In this document: one piece after another, positions 8,198 to 17,311 of the stretch
How positions within the stretch are numbered: position 1 is the stretch's first letter
Layout of the letters: each line of letters opens with the position of its first letter
Source: JANYLB01 sp963837715
Lineage (GTDB): Bacteria > Actinomycetota > Acidimicrobiia > IMCC26256 > JANYLB01
DNA length: 64,000 nt
NCBI GenBank assembly: GCA_963837715.1
Contig: CAWIOF010000002.1
Location: forward strand, 372,001-436,000
Direction of reading: 5' to 3'
Program-made: the position numbers and the translations under genes
The notes under the pieces: model-generated
Seen by the model: the letters and a program-made list of their open reading frames with translations, nothing else
What the model was told of the DNA's origin: nothing
Databases searched by the model: none

Positions 8198-9919
8198 ATG
8201 AGCGCGCTCCACTTCGAAGAAGGTCCGGTCGACGCAGCGGATGCGCAGGTCGGGGATGCGCCGATCATGAACTCGGGCGCCGGACCGCAGAGCCGAGCCG
8301 ACTCCGAGGCGTTCGGGCGCTTCCAGGTGGTCGCCGATCGTCTCGCACTCCGGACGGCGACGGTCGGGGTCTTCGGACTCGACCGGGTCGGGTTCGGCTG
8401 GTTCGTTGCGGCCGGCTCCGCGTTCGCGACGGTGGTCGGCGTCGACCCCGATGCGGCTCGGATCGACGCCGTGGAAGCGCAGGGATCGGAGTCGGCGGCG
8501 GCCATCGCCGAGCTCCGCGACGCGCGACTCGGCGACTCGGCGACCGCGCTCGTCGCCGCCGACGTCGTCGTGCTCGCGCTCCCAGCGGCAGGGAGGAGCG
8601 ATGCGATCGTCGCCGATGCGGTTCCCGGGCTCCGGGCGGGGCAACTGGTCGTCGTGGTCTCCGACGACGCCCCCGCGGCCGCGTCGTTGTTCATGGGCCT
8701 GGCCCGAGCCGGGCTGGTGCCGGGTCGCGACGTCGCGCTCGCCCACGCCACCGCGCGGCCCGGTGACCGGACGTCTGTCGTCGGCGCGGATCCCATCGCA
8801 TCCGTGCTCGCCACCCAGTTCCTGCGGGCGCTCGAGCAATCGGCCGACGGGACCAGCGTCCCCGATCTCGACCTCCTCGAGGTGGAGACACGCCGGGATG
8901 CCCCGCCGGCGGTGGAGGTCGACACGGCCCGGATCAGCGTGTTGCTCCCGTGCCGAAACGAAGCAACGACGATCGGCGACGTCGTCCGTTCGTTCCACGC
9001 CGCGCTGCCGACGGCCGACGTGTACGTCTACGACAACGCCTCGACCGACGCGACGGCCGACCTCGCGCGAGCTGCGGGCGCGATCGTGCGCCTCGCGCCG
9101 GTACCCGGCAAGGGGAACGTCGTCCGCCGGATGTTCGCGGAGATCGACGCCGACGTGTACGTCCTCGCCGACGGCGACGACACCTACGACGTGGGTGCCG
9201 CGCCACTCCTGATCCGTGAGCTCCGTACCCAGTGCCTCGACATGGTCGTGGGTCGGCGGGTCGAACCTGAGGGTGCCGCCCACTCCTACCCGCCCGGTCA
9301 CCGCCTCGGGAACCAACTGCTCACCGGGATCGTGCAGCGCCTGTTCGGCGCGACGTGTGAGGACATGCTCTCCGGGTACCGCGTGTTCTCGCGCCGCTAC
9401 GTGAAGTCGTTCCCGGCGTTCTCCGGTGGCTTCGAGACCGAGACGGAGATGACGGTGCACGCCCTCGATCTCGCGATGCCGATCGCGGAGGTGGCGACGG
9501 AGTACCGACAGCGTCCCGACGAGTCGACCAGCAAGCTCCGCACGATTCCCGATGGCATCCGCATCTCCCGGTTCATCCTGCGACTCTTCAAGGAGTACGA
9601 GCCGCTGCGCTTCTTCGGGGTGCTCACGGCGATCTGCGGACTGCTCGCGGCGGGCCTGGCGATCGGGGGCAGCCACCTCCTGTCCGAACGCCTCACCGGC
9701 CAGCTCGCGATCGCTTGGTGCGGCTTGGGAATCGTGCTCGCGACCGCCGGGGTGATCCTCGACACCGTGAGCCGGAGCCGCCGGGAGATGAAGCGGATCA
9801 TGTACCTTGCCCAACCGTACGGTCCGCAGGCGCCGAGCCGGTCGAACGGGTCGACGTCGGTCACGGCGCTGGTCGAATCGGATGGCGCGCACCCGCGTCC
9901 TCTCGACGTGATCGCATGA
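8198..9919 (+). CDS. GT2 glycosyltransferase fused to a degenerate nucleotide-sugar-dehydrogenase-like Rossmann domain
   Basis: A 573-residue protein of three parts. Residues about 45-210 read like the NAD-binding half of UDP-glucose/GDP-mannose dehydrogenases (TVGVFGLDRVGFGW, VVGVDPDAARIDAV, ADVVVLALP), but the Gly-rich loop is degraded. Residues about 245-450 are a GT-A glycosyltransferase of the dolichyl-phosphate-mannose-synthase type: VLLPCRNEATTIG, DNASTDATADLA, LADGDDTYD with the metal-binding DGDD, and MLSGYRVFSRR. Two TM segments (FGVLTAICGLLAAGLAIGG and IAWCGLGIVLATAGVIL) follow. It probably makes a lipid-linked sugar at the membrane. ATG 8198 has GGAG 7 nt upstream. It is the first gene of the glycan locus. 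Confidence 0.88.
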   Translation: MSALHFEEGPVDAADAQVGDAPIMNSGAGPQSRADSEAFGRFQVVADRLALRTATVGVFGLDRVGFGWFVAAGSAFATVVGVDPDAARIDAVEAQGSESAAAIAELRDARLGDSATALVAADVVVLALPAAGRSDAIVADAVPGLRAGQLVVVVSDDAPAAASLFMGLARAGLVPGRDVALAHATARPGDRTSVVGADPIASVLATQFLRALEQSADGTSVPDLDLLEVETRRDAPPAVEVDTARISVLLPCRNEATTIGDVVRSFHAALPTADVYVYDNASTDATADLARAAGAIVRLAPVPGKGNVVRRMFAEIDADVYVLADGDDTYDVGAAPLLIRELRTQCLDMVVGRRVEPEGAAHSYPPGHRLGNQLLTGIVQRLFGATCEDMLSGYRVFSRRYVKSFPAFSGGFETETEMTVHALDLAMPIAEVATEYRQRPDESTSKLRTIPDGIRISRFILRLFKEYEPLRFFGVLTAICGLLAAGLAIGGSHLLSERLTGQLAIAWCGLGIVLATAGVILDTVSRSRREMKRIMYLAQPYGPQAPSRSNGSTSVTALVESDGAHPRPLDVIA

Positions 9920-10123
9920 AGCGGACGGCCGCGCCGGACACCATCAGGGCGCCGAACCCAGGAGGCCGACGCGCAGGGTCCATCGGGCAGCAGTCCAGCG
10001 TGCGGCGGAGCATCGGGCGGCGGTGCATCGGGCAGCGATGCAGCGGGCCGGAGCGCGCCGGGCGGCGGGGGCTCGACGCGTCGGCGGACGGGCCGGAGCC
10101 GAGCGGCCTCGCGCCGCTACGGG

Positions 10124-10579
10124 GTGTGGGCGTTGCTGGTGGTCCTGGCCTTGCTCCCCTTCGTGGTCATGGGAGCCGCGGGCGGGTGGCTGCGCGACCT
10201 GGGCGTGGTCGATCGCGACGAACGATTCACCGAGTTGTCGTTCCCCGACCGGGCCGCGTTGCCGACCTCGGCGGCGGTCGGATCGCAGATCCCGTTCGAG
10301 ATCATGATCCGCAACCGCGAGGGCGAGGCGACGCAGTACCGGTGGACGGTCGTCGCCACGACGGGCGGACCCGACGCAGCGCGCTCAGGTGCGGCGCCGG
10401 CACGGGGTCGTGTCGGGTTGGAGAACGGTGAGGCTCGCCGCATTCCTCTCGTCGTCGCCGCGCCCGCGGCAGCCGGCCCCGGGATCGTCCGGGTCTCGTT
10501 GGTGGGTCGCGACGAAGCGATCGACTTCCGGCTCTCGATCGTCTCGTTGGAAGACGACTCCGCGACGTCGACGGGGTAG
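10124..10579 (+). CDS. Membrane-anchored DUF1616-like protein, 5' part probably frameshifted
   Basis: One TM segment (VWALLVVLALLPFVVMGAAGG) is followed by an extracytoplasmic domain with FTELSFPDRAALP, VGSQIPFEIMIRN and EGEATQYRWTV. This is the order seen in the soluble part of DUF1616 proteins. Only GTG 10124 opens this frame. An ATG at 9916 overlaps the stop of the preceding GT2 gene as ATGA and starts a well-biased Arg-rich coding stretch in another frame. Removing one G from the 5-G run at 10067-10071 would join the two into a 50-residue-longer protein. I infer a single-base indel there. DUF1616 domains commonly accompany glycan-assembly genes. Confidence 0.65.
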   Translation: MWALLVVLALLPFVVMGAAGGWLRDLGVVDRDERFTELSFPDRAALPTSAAVGSQIPFEIMIRNREGEATQYRWTVVATTGGPDAARSGAAPARGRVGLENGEARRIPLVVAAPAAAGPGIVRVSLVGRDEAIDFRLSIVSLEDDSATSTG

Positions 10580-10598
10580 CCGGGGACGCGATCGGGCG

Positions 10599-11762
10599 AT
10601 CGTCGCAGTCGTCTCCGATGCGATCTACCCGTACCACAAGGGCGGGAAGGAAGTCCGCTACCACCACATCTGCCCCCGACTCGCGCGTCGTGGGTTCGAC
10701 GTCCATGTGTTCACCATGCACTGGTGGGCGGGCGCGCGCCGGCGCGAGGAAGACGGCGTTCGGTACCACGCCGTGTCGCGCAACGTGCCGCTCTACGTGG
10801 GTGAGCGTCGGTCGATCGTCCAGGCGCTGGTCTTCTCGCTCGGGTGCCTGCGCCTGCTCGTCCACAGATTCGATGCGATCGAAGCGGACCAGATGCCGTA
10901 TCTCCCGCTGTTCCCGTTGCGGCTCGTCGCGTCGATCAAGCGGGTACCCCTCGTGGTCACGTGGCACGAGGTCTGGGGATCGACGTACTGGCGGGAGTAC
11001 CTCGGTCTCGTCGGTCTGGTCGGCGCGGTCCTCGAACGGCTCGCGATGCGTACCCCCGACCTGATCGTCGCCGAGAACGACGAGACCTACCGTCGCCTCC
11101 TCGACACCGGACTCCCGGCGTCGAGGGTCACGGTGGTGCCGAACGGCGTCGACATGGCCGTCATCGGTGCATCGCCGCCGGCCGCGACGAACTTCGACCT
11201 CATCTACGTCGGTCGTCTCCTCGGGCACAAGCGGGTCGACGACCTGCTCGACGCGGTCAGTCGGCTCGACGCCGAGGGGCTGACGTTGTCGTGCGCGATC
11301 GTCGGCGTCGGTCCCGAGCGGGCGCGGCTCGAAGCGCTCGCGGTGAGTCTCGGGGTGTCGGAGCAGGTCCACTTCTACGGTGCACTCGAACAACACGCCG
11401 ACGTGTACGGGTTGATCAAGTCGTCGGGCGTGTTCGTGCTCCCGTCGGTGCGGGAGGGCTTCGGGCTGGTCGTCGTCGAGGCGCTGGCCTGCGGGATCCC
11501 CGTGATCACCACGGATCATCCCGACAACCAGGCCCGTCTCCTGATCGAAGACGGCGTGACGGGTTGGTTGTGTCGGCCGTCGGGCGACGGTCTCGCGGCG
11601 GCGATCCGTGAGTCCCGGCGACAGCCTGCTGATCTGACCCGCGCCGAAGCGACCCTCGACACCTGCGACTGGGACCGGATCGTCGATCGCCTCGCCGGCC
11701 TCTACGAGTCGGGCCTCGTCGACGTCGAACTCTCGGTGGGCGCGGGGCTGGGAGCGAGATGA
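10599..11762 (+). CDS. GT4 glycosyltransferase (start codon unclear)
   Basis: A GT-B fold family 4 enzyme of about 387 residues. N-terminal half: SDAIYPYHKGGKEVRYHH, with the Gly-rich acceptor loop. C-terminal half: IYVGRLLGHKRVDDLLDA, GVGPERARLE, and the nucleotide-sugar E-x7-E signature in PSVREGFGLVVVEALACG. It transfers a sugar from an NDP donor, probably at the cytoplasmic face. No ATG, GTG or TTG lies at the expected place; the first plausible codon is ATC at 10599, and the frame is open further upstream across the end of the previous gene. A rare start or another indel is possible. It ends in an ATGA overlap with the next GT2. Confidence 0.87.
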   Translation: MVAVVSDAIYPYHKGGKEVRYHHICPRLARRGFDVHVFTMHWWAGARRREEDGVRYHAVSRNVPLYVGERRSIVQALVFSLGCLRLLVHRFDAIEADQMPYLPLFPLRLVASIKRVPLVVTWHEVWGSTYWREYLGLVGLVGAVLERLAMRTPDLIVAENDETYRRLLDTGLPASRVTVVPNGVDMAVIGASPPAATNFDLIYVGRLLGHKRVDDLLDAVSRLDAEGLTLSCAIVGVGPERARLEALAVSLGVSEQVHFYGALEQHADVYGLIKSSGVFVLPSVREGFGLVVVEALACGIPVITTDHPDNQARLLIEDGVTGWLCRPSGDGLAAAIRESRRQPADLTRAEATLDTCDWDRIVDRLAGLYESGLVDVELSVGAGLGAR

Positions 11763-12877
11763 CCACGACGAGCATCCGCACCGATCGCGACGACGCGCGG
11801 CCCGGGCCGACCCCGGAAGCGGGCCGCGGGCCCGAGATCAGTGTCGTCGTGTGTACCTACCGGCGGGCCGCGAAGCTCCCGGCCTGTCTCGACGCGCTCG
11901 CGCGCCAGACCATCCGGCACCGGGTCGAGGTGATCGTCGTCGACGACGGCCCCGACGACGACACCGCGGCGGTGGCGGCCCGCTACGACGTGCGTCTGGT
12001 CCGCCATCCGCACAACCGCGGTCTCGCGGCGGCGCGCAACACCGGGATCGCGGCTGCGACGGCACCGATCGTGGCCTTCACCGACGACGACTGCGTCCCG
12101 GCCGACGACTGGCTCGAAGCTCTCCTCGCACCGTACGACGGCGACGACGTGCTGGCGGTCGGTGGGGGAGTCGAGGCCCTGCGGCGGGAGACGCTGGTCC
12201 ACCGGTATCTCGCCGACACCAACCGGTTGGCTCCCCTCGAGATCGAGTTGGGGGTGAGCAGTTCGCTGACGTACCGGGCGCTGCTGTATCTCCGGCGGAA
12301 CCTTCGCGGCAACGGCACGCTCCCAGGGATCCGGGCGGTCTACTCGCTCGTCGGCGCCAACATGTCGTTCCGACGCGACGCGCTCGTCGAGATCGGGATG
12401 TTCGACGAACGCATCAGCTTCGGTGGTGAAGACGAAGACGTCTGTCGTCGGTTGCGTGAGCACTTCTCCCGGGAGCACTTCGTGTTCACGTCGGACGCAG
12501 TGATCGAGCACGACTTCGACGGAGAACTGCGCGACACGCTCCGCCGGAGCTACCAGTACGGGGCGGGCAGTGCCCGCGGCTTCCTGAAGAACGACGACCA
12601 GGGGCCGACGCTCTTCCCGATCCCGGTGCTGGTCGCGGGGCTGGCCCTGCTCGGCCTCCGTCGCCGCTGGGCGCTCGGCGCGGCCGTCGCTGTCCCGTTC
12701 CTGGTGTTCTCCCACTGGCCGGTCGAGGCGGTCCGGCGACGACGACTCGAGCTGCTCGCGTTCCCGGCGGTGCAGCTCCTCGAGGAGACCGCACACGATC
12801 TCGGGTTCGGGAAGAGCTGGCTCCGACTGCGGCGTGCCTACCGCGGCCGGACGAACGCGACGGAGCCAGATTCGTGA
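11759..12877 (+). CDS. GT2 family glycosyltransferase with C-terminal membrane segment
   Basis: 372 residues. The GT-A core begins after about 28 disordered residues: ISVVVCTYRRAAKLP, VIVVDDGPDDDT, HNRGLAAARNTG, and FTDDDCVPADDW carrying the DxD-type metal site. SLVGANMSFRRDAL and GGEDEDVCRRL are the acceptor-side ED motif. One or two hydrophobic stretches (PIPVLVAGLALLGLRRR, ALGAAVAVPFLVFS) follow at residues about 280-325. It probably extends a lipid-linked glycan at the inner membrane surface. It overlaps the GT4 before it (ATGA) and the large membrane protein after it (GTGA), so translation is likely coupled. Confidence 0.9.
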   Translation: MTTTSIRTDRDDARPGPTPEAGRGPEISVVVCTYRRAAKLPACLDALARQTIRHRVEVIVVDDGPDDDTAAVAARYDVRLVRHPHNRGLAAARNTGIAAATAPIVAFTDDDCVPADDWLEALLAPYDGDDVLAVGGGVEALRRETLVHRYLADTNRLAPLEIELGVSSSLTYRALLYLRRNLRGNGTLPGIRAVYSLVGANMSFRRDALVEIGMFDERISFGGEDEDVCRRLREHFSREHFVFTSDAVIEHDFDGELRDTLRRSYQYGAGSARGFLKNDDQGPTLFPIPVLVAGLALLGLRRRWALGAAVAVPFLVFSHWPVEAVRRRRLELLAFPAVQLLEETAHDLGFGKSWLRLRRAYRGRTNATEPDS

Positions 12878-15231
12878 CGGCGCCGACCCTGACCGCGCCG
12901 GCCCTCAGCCGCTTCGACGGCACCGAGATCGGGGTCACGCGCCGCTTCGAGCTCAGGAGCCGGACCGAACGGCGACGGCTCGAACGCCGCGCCGAGCGCC
13001 GTCGTCTGGTGACCAACGTGCTCCCGACGTTCGCGCTGCTACTCGCCTTCGACGCGGCCGTGGTCATGAACCGGTTCCTGGTGGCGCGGGTGTTCGCGCT
13101 CGCCTTCCTGTTCCTGATCCCCGGCGTCGTGCTCGTCGCCCTGAGTCGGAACCGACCCACGAGCGGTGCGGTGCGGCTCGCGCTGGTCGTCGCGGCGAGC
13201 ACGGCGTTCCTGATGGTGGTCGCGCTCGCCAACAGTCTGGTCCTCCCGCGCTTCGGGATCGCGCAGCCGCTGGCACGAGGACCGATGGTGGTGGCCGTCA
13301 ACGAGGTCCTCGCCGTGCTGGTGTTCCTCGTGGCCCGGGTTCGCGAGCCGATCGGGTCGGTGCTGGAAGACCGCGTCCCGCGGCTCGGTCAGGTGCTCGG
13401 GTTCGCTGCGTTCGCCCTGTTGCCCCTCGCGTCGGCGGGCGCGGCGGAGGCCGTGAACCACGGCTCGGGTCCGGCACCGATGGTCGCGGTGCTGGTGGCG
13501 AGCGCGGTCCTCGTCGTGGGCCTGCTGTTCGCGTCGGCCCGACTGCCGCACTGGGTCCTGTGCACCGGGCTCTACGCCGTGGCCGTCACGGTCGTGCTCT
13601 CGTACTCGCTCAGCGCCGATCGGCTCTTCGGCTGGGACATCCAACAGGAGCTGCGCGCGCTCTCCGTCACCATGCGGGCAGGATCGTGGAGCCCGGCCGC
13701 CGTGCAGGGCGATCCCTACCGGGCGATGCTCAGCATCAGCGCGCTCCCCGTGGCCCTGGCCCGCCTGACCGGCGTCTCCGTGATCTCGATGTTGCGGGTC
13801 GTGTACCCGCTGCTCTTCGCGTTCTTTCCGCTGATGGTGTACTCCGTCTCGGCTCGGTGGGTCTCTCGCACCGCAGCCTTCGCCGCCGCGGCGTTCGTCG
13901 TCGTGCAGCTGCCGTTCGCCCAGCAGATGCCGGCGATCACCCGCCAAGAGGTGGCCCTGCTCTTCTTCGGGGTGCTGGTCGCGGTCGCCTTCGACGACGG
14001 GCTCCCCATCCGCTACCGGCGCGTCGTGGTGCTGCTCGCCGGGATGGCGTTGGCCGCGACGCACTACTCGACGGCCTACGTCACCTCGCTCGCGCTCGTG
14101 GGTGCCTGGCTCGCGTTCGGTCTGGTGCAGCTCGTCCGGCGACGCGTGCGCCACCGCCGGGTGCTCGCCGGTTGGGTGGTACTGGGCATCCTCGCGTTCA
14201 CGATCTTCTGGAACTTCGGCGTGACCCAGTCGAGCAGCAACGTGCTCCGGTTCGCCCAGCAGGCGGCCGAACGCGGGCCCGAGTTCCTTCCCAGCAGCAA
14301 GGGTCGATCGCTCATCGCCAAGTGGCTGGTGGGCAACGCGCCGCAGCGCATCACCGGCGAGGAGTACGCGAAGCGGGTCAACCTGATCTACGGCGCCACC
14401 GCCCCCTGGTTGAACTCGTATCCCGGCGACGTCGTCGACGCCTATCCGGTGCAGAACGCCACTGTCCCCGTCGTGACCGGCCGCGTGCCGGCGGCCGCAG
14501 CTGCCGACTCCCTGTTGCTGATCTTCGTGTCGCAGGGGCTGGTCGTCGTGACCGCCTTCGGCATCGTCGCGTTCGCATGGCGGCGACGGAGGGAGTCGTG
14601 GACGAGTGCCCGGGAGCTCGCCCTGCTCGGTGTGGTGATCCTCGTCTTCGTGGGCGCAATGCGGGTGAGCGGGGTGGCCGCGGAGGCGTACAACCAGGAG
14701 CGCGCGCAGATCCATGCCGCCGCGGTCCTCTCGGTCGGGCTCGCCACCGTGGTCGCATGGTGCCTCGCCCGCCGGCCTCGGCTGACACTCGGTGTGGTCG
14801 CGGGTGCCCTGATGGTCGTCTTCGCATCGTCGTCGGGGTTGGTCGCGCTCGTCGGCGGGGGGGAGATCCCGGCGAACCTCATGAACAACGGTGACGCCGC
14901 CGAACGGTTCGCGGTCACCGACGCGGAGGTCGCGACGGCCGAATGGCTCGCCGCGAATCGCGAGCCTGATTCGATCGTGTACACGGACCGGTACGGAAAG
15001 CTCAGGATCTGGGCCGGCACCGCGATCCCCGACGACTCGATCATCGACGCGCTCACCCCCGCGACCCTCGACGAGGGCGCGTACGTCTACGCATCTGAAG
15101 CCAACGTCGGCGGCGGTCGGGCCCGCGGCGCGATCGGTCAGGACTACGCGGTCTACGAGTTCCCGAGCGCGTTCCTCGACGCCACGAAGGCCACCGTCTT
15201 CTCGACGGGTTCGACTCGGATCTACCGGTGA
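12874..15231 (+). CDS. Large multi-pass membrane protein, GT-C/DUF2206-like
   Basis: 785 residues with about 14-16 hydrophobic segments spread over the first 640 residues and a soluble C-terminal domain of about 140 residues. The loop GWDIQQELRAL, at about residues 250-260, holds an Asp in the position typical of GT-C polyprenyl-phosphate-sugar transferases. The layout also matches DUF2206 membrane proteins, which often sit beside DUF1616 genes, as here. A role in moving or adding a sugar outside the membrane is inference. The GTG at 12874 overlaps the previous stop. The N-terminal 40 residues are Arg-rich and cytoplasmic. Confidence 0.75.
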   Translation: MTAPTLTAPALSRFDGTEIGVTRRFELRSRTERRRLERRAERRRLVTNVLPTFALLLAFDAAVVMNRFLVARVFALAFLFLIPGVVLVALSRNRPTSGAVRLALVVAASTAFLMVVALANSLVLPRFGIAQPLARGPMVVAVNEVLAVLVFLVARVREPIGSVLEDRVPRLGQVLGFAAFALLPLASAGAAEAVNHGSGPAPMVAVLVASAVLVVGLLFASARLPHWVLCTGLYAVAVTVVLSYSLSADRLFGWDIQQELRALSVTMRAGSWSPAAVQGDPYRAMLSISALPVALARLTGVSVISMLRVVYPLLFAFFPLMVYSVSARWVSRTAAFAAAAFVVVQLPFAQQMPAITRQEVALLFFGVLVAVAFDDGLPIRYRRVVVLLAGMALAATHYSTAYVTSLALVGAWLAFGLVQLVRRRVRHRRVLAGWVVLGILAFTIFWNFGVTQSSSNVLRFAQQAAERGPEFLPSSKGRSLIAKWLVGNAPQRITGEEYAKRVNLIYGATAPWLNSYPGDVVDAYPVQNATVPVVTGRVPAAAAADSLLLIFVSQGLVVVTAFGIVAFAWRRRRESWTSARELALLGVVILVFVGAMRVSGVAAEAYNQERAQIHAAAVLSVGLATVVAWCLARRPRLTLGVVAGALMVVFASSSGLVALVGGGEIPANLMNNGDAAERFAVTDAEVATAEWLAANREPDSIVYTDRYGKLRIWAGTAIPDDSIIDALTPATLDEGAYVYASEANVGGGRARGAIGQDYAVYEFPSAFLDATKATVFSTGSTRIYR

Positions 15232-15239
15232 GGAGCTCC

Positions 15240-16169
15240 ATGAAGGTCTCGATCGTCGTGATCAGCAAGGACGAGCCCGCGCTCGAGGAGACGCTCGACG
15301 CGTTCGTTCCCCTCCGCGAGGGCCTGATCGACCAGGTGGTGGTGGTCGACGCGTCGGCCGGTCGGCTCGACTTCGTGCGCGACCGCCACCCGTGGGTGAC
15401 CTGGGTGTCGTTCGTGCCGACGCCCGGTGCCGGGGTCACGATCCCCGAGCAGCGCAATCGGGGCGTGGCCGAGGCGATCGGTGACGTGATCGTCTTCACC
15501 GACTGCGGGTGTGTCCCCGATGCCGAATGGCTTCCCCGCCTGCTCGCCCCGATCCTCGACGGCTCCGAGACCGTCACCTGCGGTCGGACGGGCTCCCGCG
15601 GTCGGAGTGTCTACGAGGGAACGCCCGACCAGGCGCCCCTGGACGACATGGCCCCGCCGGAGCACGTCGAGGAGTGCCCGACGATCAACATGGCCTTCCG
15701 GCGCGAAGCCTTCGAACAGATCGGGGGTTTCGACGAGACCTTCCAGTACGGCTCCGACATCGACTTCAGCTGGCGCCTCACTCGAGCCGGGACACGGATC
15801 CGGTACGTGTCCGACGCCGTGGTCGTGCACGACTGGGGCGACAGCCGACGGCAGCACCGGCGCGCGGTGGCGTACGGCCGGGCCCGGGCCCACCTCTACC
15901 GGAAACACCCGGATCGCATCGTCGGGATGCTGCGCGACGACCCGATCGTCGCCGCGTACCCGCTGTTCCTCCTCGGCTTGCCCCTCACCGTGCGGTGGCG
16001 TGCGTATCCGTTGCTCCTCGCGGTGCCGCTGTGGCGCAACCGCGGGAAGCAGCCCGTCCGCGTCGTGGTCGACCACCTGTGGTTCGGCGTCGGGGTGCTC
16101 AGCGAGCTGGGTGGCGTCGGGGCCCGCCGGGCGAACCGAACTCGCGGCGGCGCGCAGGTCGCGGCATGA
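15240..16169 (+). CDS. GT2 family glycosyltransferase
   Basis: 309 residues. Core GT-A motifs: VSIVVISKDEPALEETL, VVVVDASAGRLDF, EQRNRGVAEAIGDVIVFTD, and FTDCGCVPDAEWL, where DCGC takes the place of the usual DDD/DxD. TINMAFRREAFEQIGGFDE and GSDIDFSWRLTRAG follow. The altered metal motif (Asp-Cys-Gly-Cys) is unusual and may change metal use. ATG 15240 has GAGGAG just upstream; GTG 15228 is also in frame but adds only four residues. It overlaps the following GT4 by ATGA. Confidence 0.9.
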   Translation: MKVSIVVISKDEPALEETLDAFVPLREGLIDQVVVVDASAGRLDFVRDRHPWVTWVSFVPTPGAGVTIPEQRNRGVAEAIGDVIVFTDCGCVPDAEWLPRLLAPILDGSETVTCGRTGSRGRSVYEGTPDQAPLDDMAPPEHVEECPTINMAFRREAFEQIGGFDETFQYGSDIDFSWRLTRAGTRIRYVSDAVVVHDWGDSRRQHRRAVAYGRARAHLYRKHPDRIVGMLRDDPIVAAYPLFLLGLPLTVRWRAYPLLLAVPLWRNRGKQPVRVVVDHLWFGVGVLSELGGVGARRANRTRGGAQVAA

Positions 16170-17311
16170 AGGTCCTCGTGTTCCCCCGCGACGAGAACCC
16201 CTATCAAGAGTCGTTGTACGGCGCTATGGACGGGCACGACGTCGAGGTGCACTACGTCGACGGGCCGACCTCGTCGCAGACTGCGAACCTGCTGGCGCTC
16301 CCGTTCCTGCTCCTCTGGTACCGCGCGCGTGGGGTTCGCCTGCTGCACGTGCACTGGGTCCATCCGTTCCTCGTGACCTGGGCTCGGCGCGACGACGTGC
16401 GCGGTCTCCTGCAACGTGCGTTCGAGCTCTACCTCGCCTTCGCGGGTGCTCTCGGGTACCGAATCGTGTGGACGGCGCACAACGTGGTCCCGCACCTGCC
16501 CGTGTTCCGTGACGACGTCGCGGCCCGGCTGACGCTCGTGGCCCACAGCGACGCGGTGATCGCGCACTCCCGGCACACCGCCGCCGAGGTCGCGGCGTGG
16601 GGGGCGCGCCGGGTCGCGGTCATCCCTCAGGGCGCCGACGGGCTCACGGTGGCCTCGGCACCCGACCGGGGGGACGCACGACGAACGCTCGGCCTCGATC
16701 CGGCCCGACCCACGGTCGTGTTCTTCGGCAACGTGCTGCCGTACAAGGGCGTCGACCTGCTCATCGAAGCCGCCGCCTCGCTCCCGTCGTCCGTGCCCCT
16801 CGACGTCGTCGTGGTCGGCCGATGTCGCGACGAGCAGCTCCGCGACGACCTCGAGGCCCGGGCGGGCCGAGCCGGACCGCGGGTGCGGACCCGATTCGAC
16901 TTCGTGACCGACGTCGAGCTCGCCGGGTACCTCGCCGCGGCGGATCTCGCCGTGTTCCCGTTCCGTACCGTGACCAACAGCAGCTCGGTCGCCACCGCAC
17001 TGGGGGCCGGCTTGCCCGTGGTCGTGCCCCGCCTCCCCGTGCTCGACGACCTGCCCGACGACGCCACGGTCCGCTACGACCCGGGAGCCGAAGGTCTGCT
17101 CGCGGCACTCGCACTCGTCGCGGCGCTCGACGAACCGACCCGGCAGCGGATGCGCGCCGCGGCGTCTCGCTTCGCCGAGACCCGCACCTGGGCCGCGGCT
17201 GCGGCGGCGACCCGTCGGCTCTACGGCGAGGTGCTCCAGGGAGGCGCGCCCGACCCGATGGCCACGGCGCACGCGTCGCTCGGCCCGACGCCGCCGGTGG
17301 TCGTCGGATGA
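16166..17311 (+). CDS. GT4 family glycosyltransferase
   Basis: 381 residues. It lacks a long N-terminal extension: MKVLVFPRDENPYQESLY leads directly into the Rossmann fold. HVHWVHPF and VWTAHNVVPH mark the acceptor half. Donor-side motifs are VVFFGNVLPYKGVDLLIEA, ADLAVFPFRTVTNSSS and ALGAGLPVVVPRL. In place of the usual E-x7-E, it has a Ser-rich NSSSVATALG segment, as in GT4 branches related to GumH/WcaL-type enzymes. Start and stop overlap the neighbouring GT genes by 4 bp on each side. It probably acts in the same glycan assembly pathway. Confidence 0.88.
   Translation: MKVLVFPRDENPYQESLYGAMDGHDVEVHYVDGPTSSQTANLLALPFLLLWYRARGVRLLHVHWVHPFLVTWARRDDVRGLLQRAFELYLAFAGALGYRIVWTAHNVVPHLPVFRDDVAARLTLVAHSDAVIAHSRHTAAEVAAWGARRVAVIPQGADGLTVASAPDRGDARRTLGLDPARPTVVFFGNVLPYKGVDLLIEAAASLPSSVPLDVVVVGRCRDEQLRDDLEARAGRAGPRVRTRFDFVTDVELAGYLAAADLAVFPFRTVTNSSSVATALGAGLPVVVPRLPVLDDLPDDATVRYDPGAEGLLAALALVAALDEPTRQRMRAAASRFAETRTWAAAAAATRRLYGEVLQGGAPDPMATAHASLGPTPPVVVG

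Noticed and set aside
13039..14715. A 558-codon minus-strand frame inside the large membrane protein gene
   Set aside because: Very His/Arg/Glu-rich, the typical antisense product of a hydrophobic high-GC gene; the sense strand has TM segments and stop-start overlaps with neighbours.
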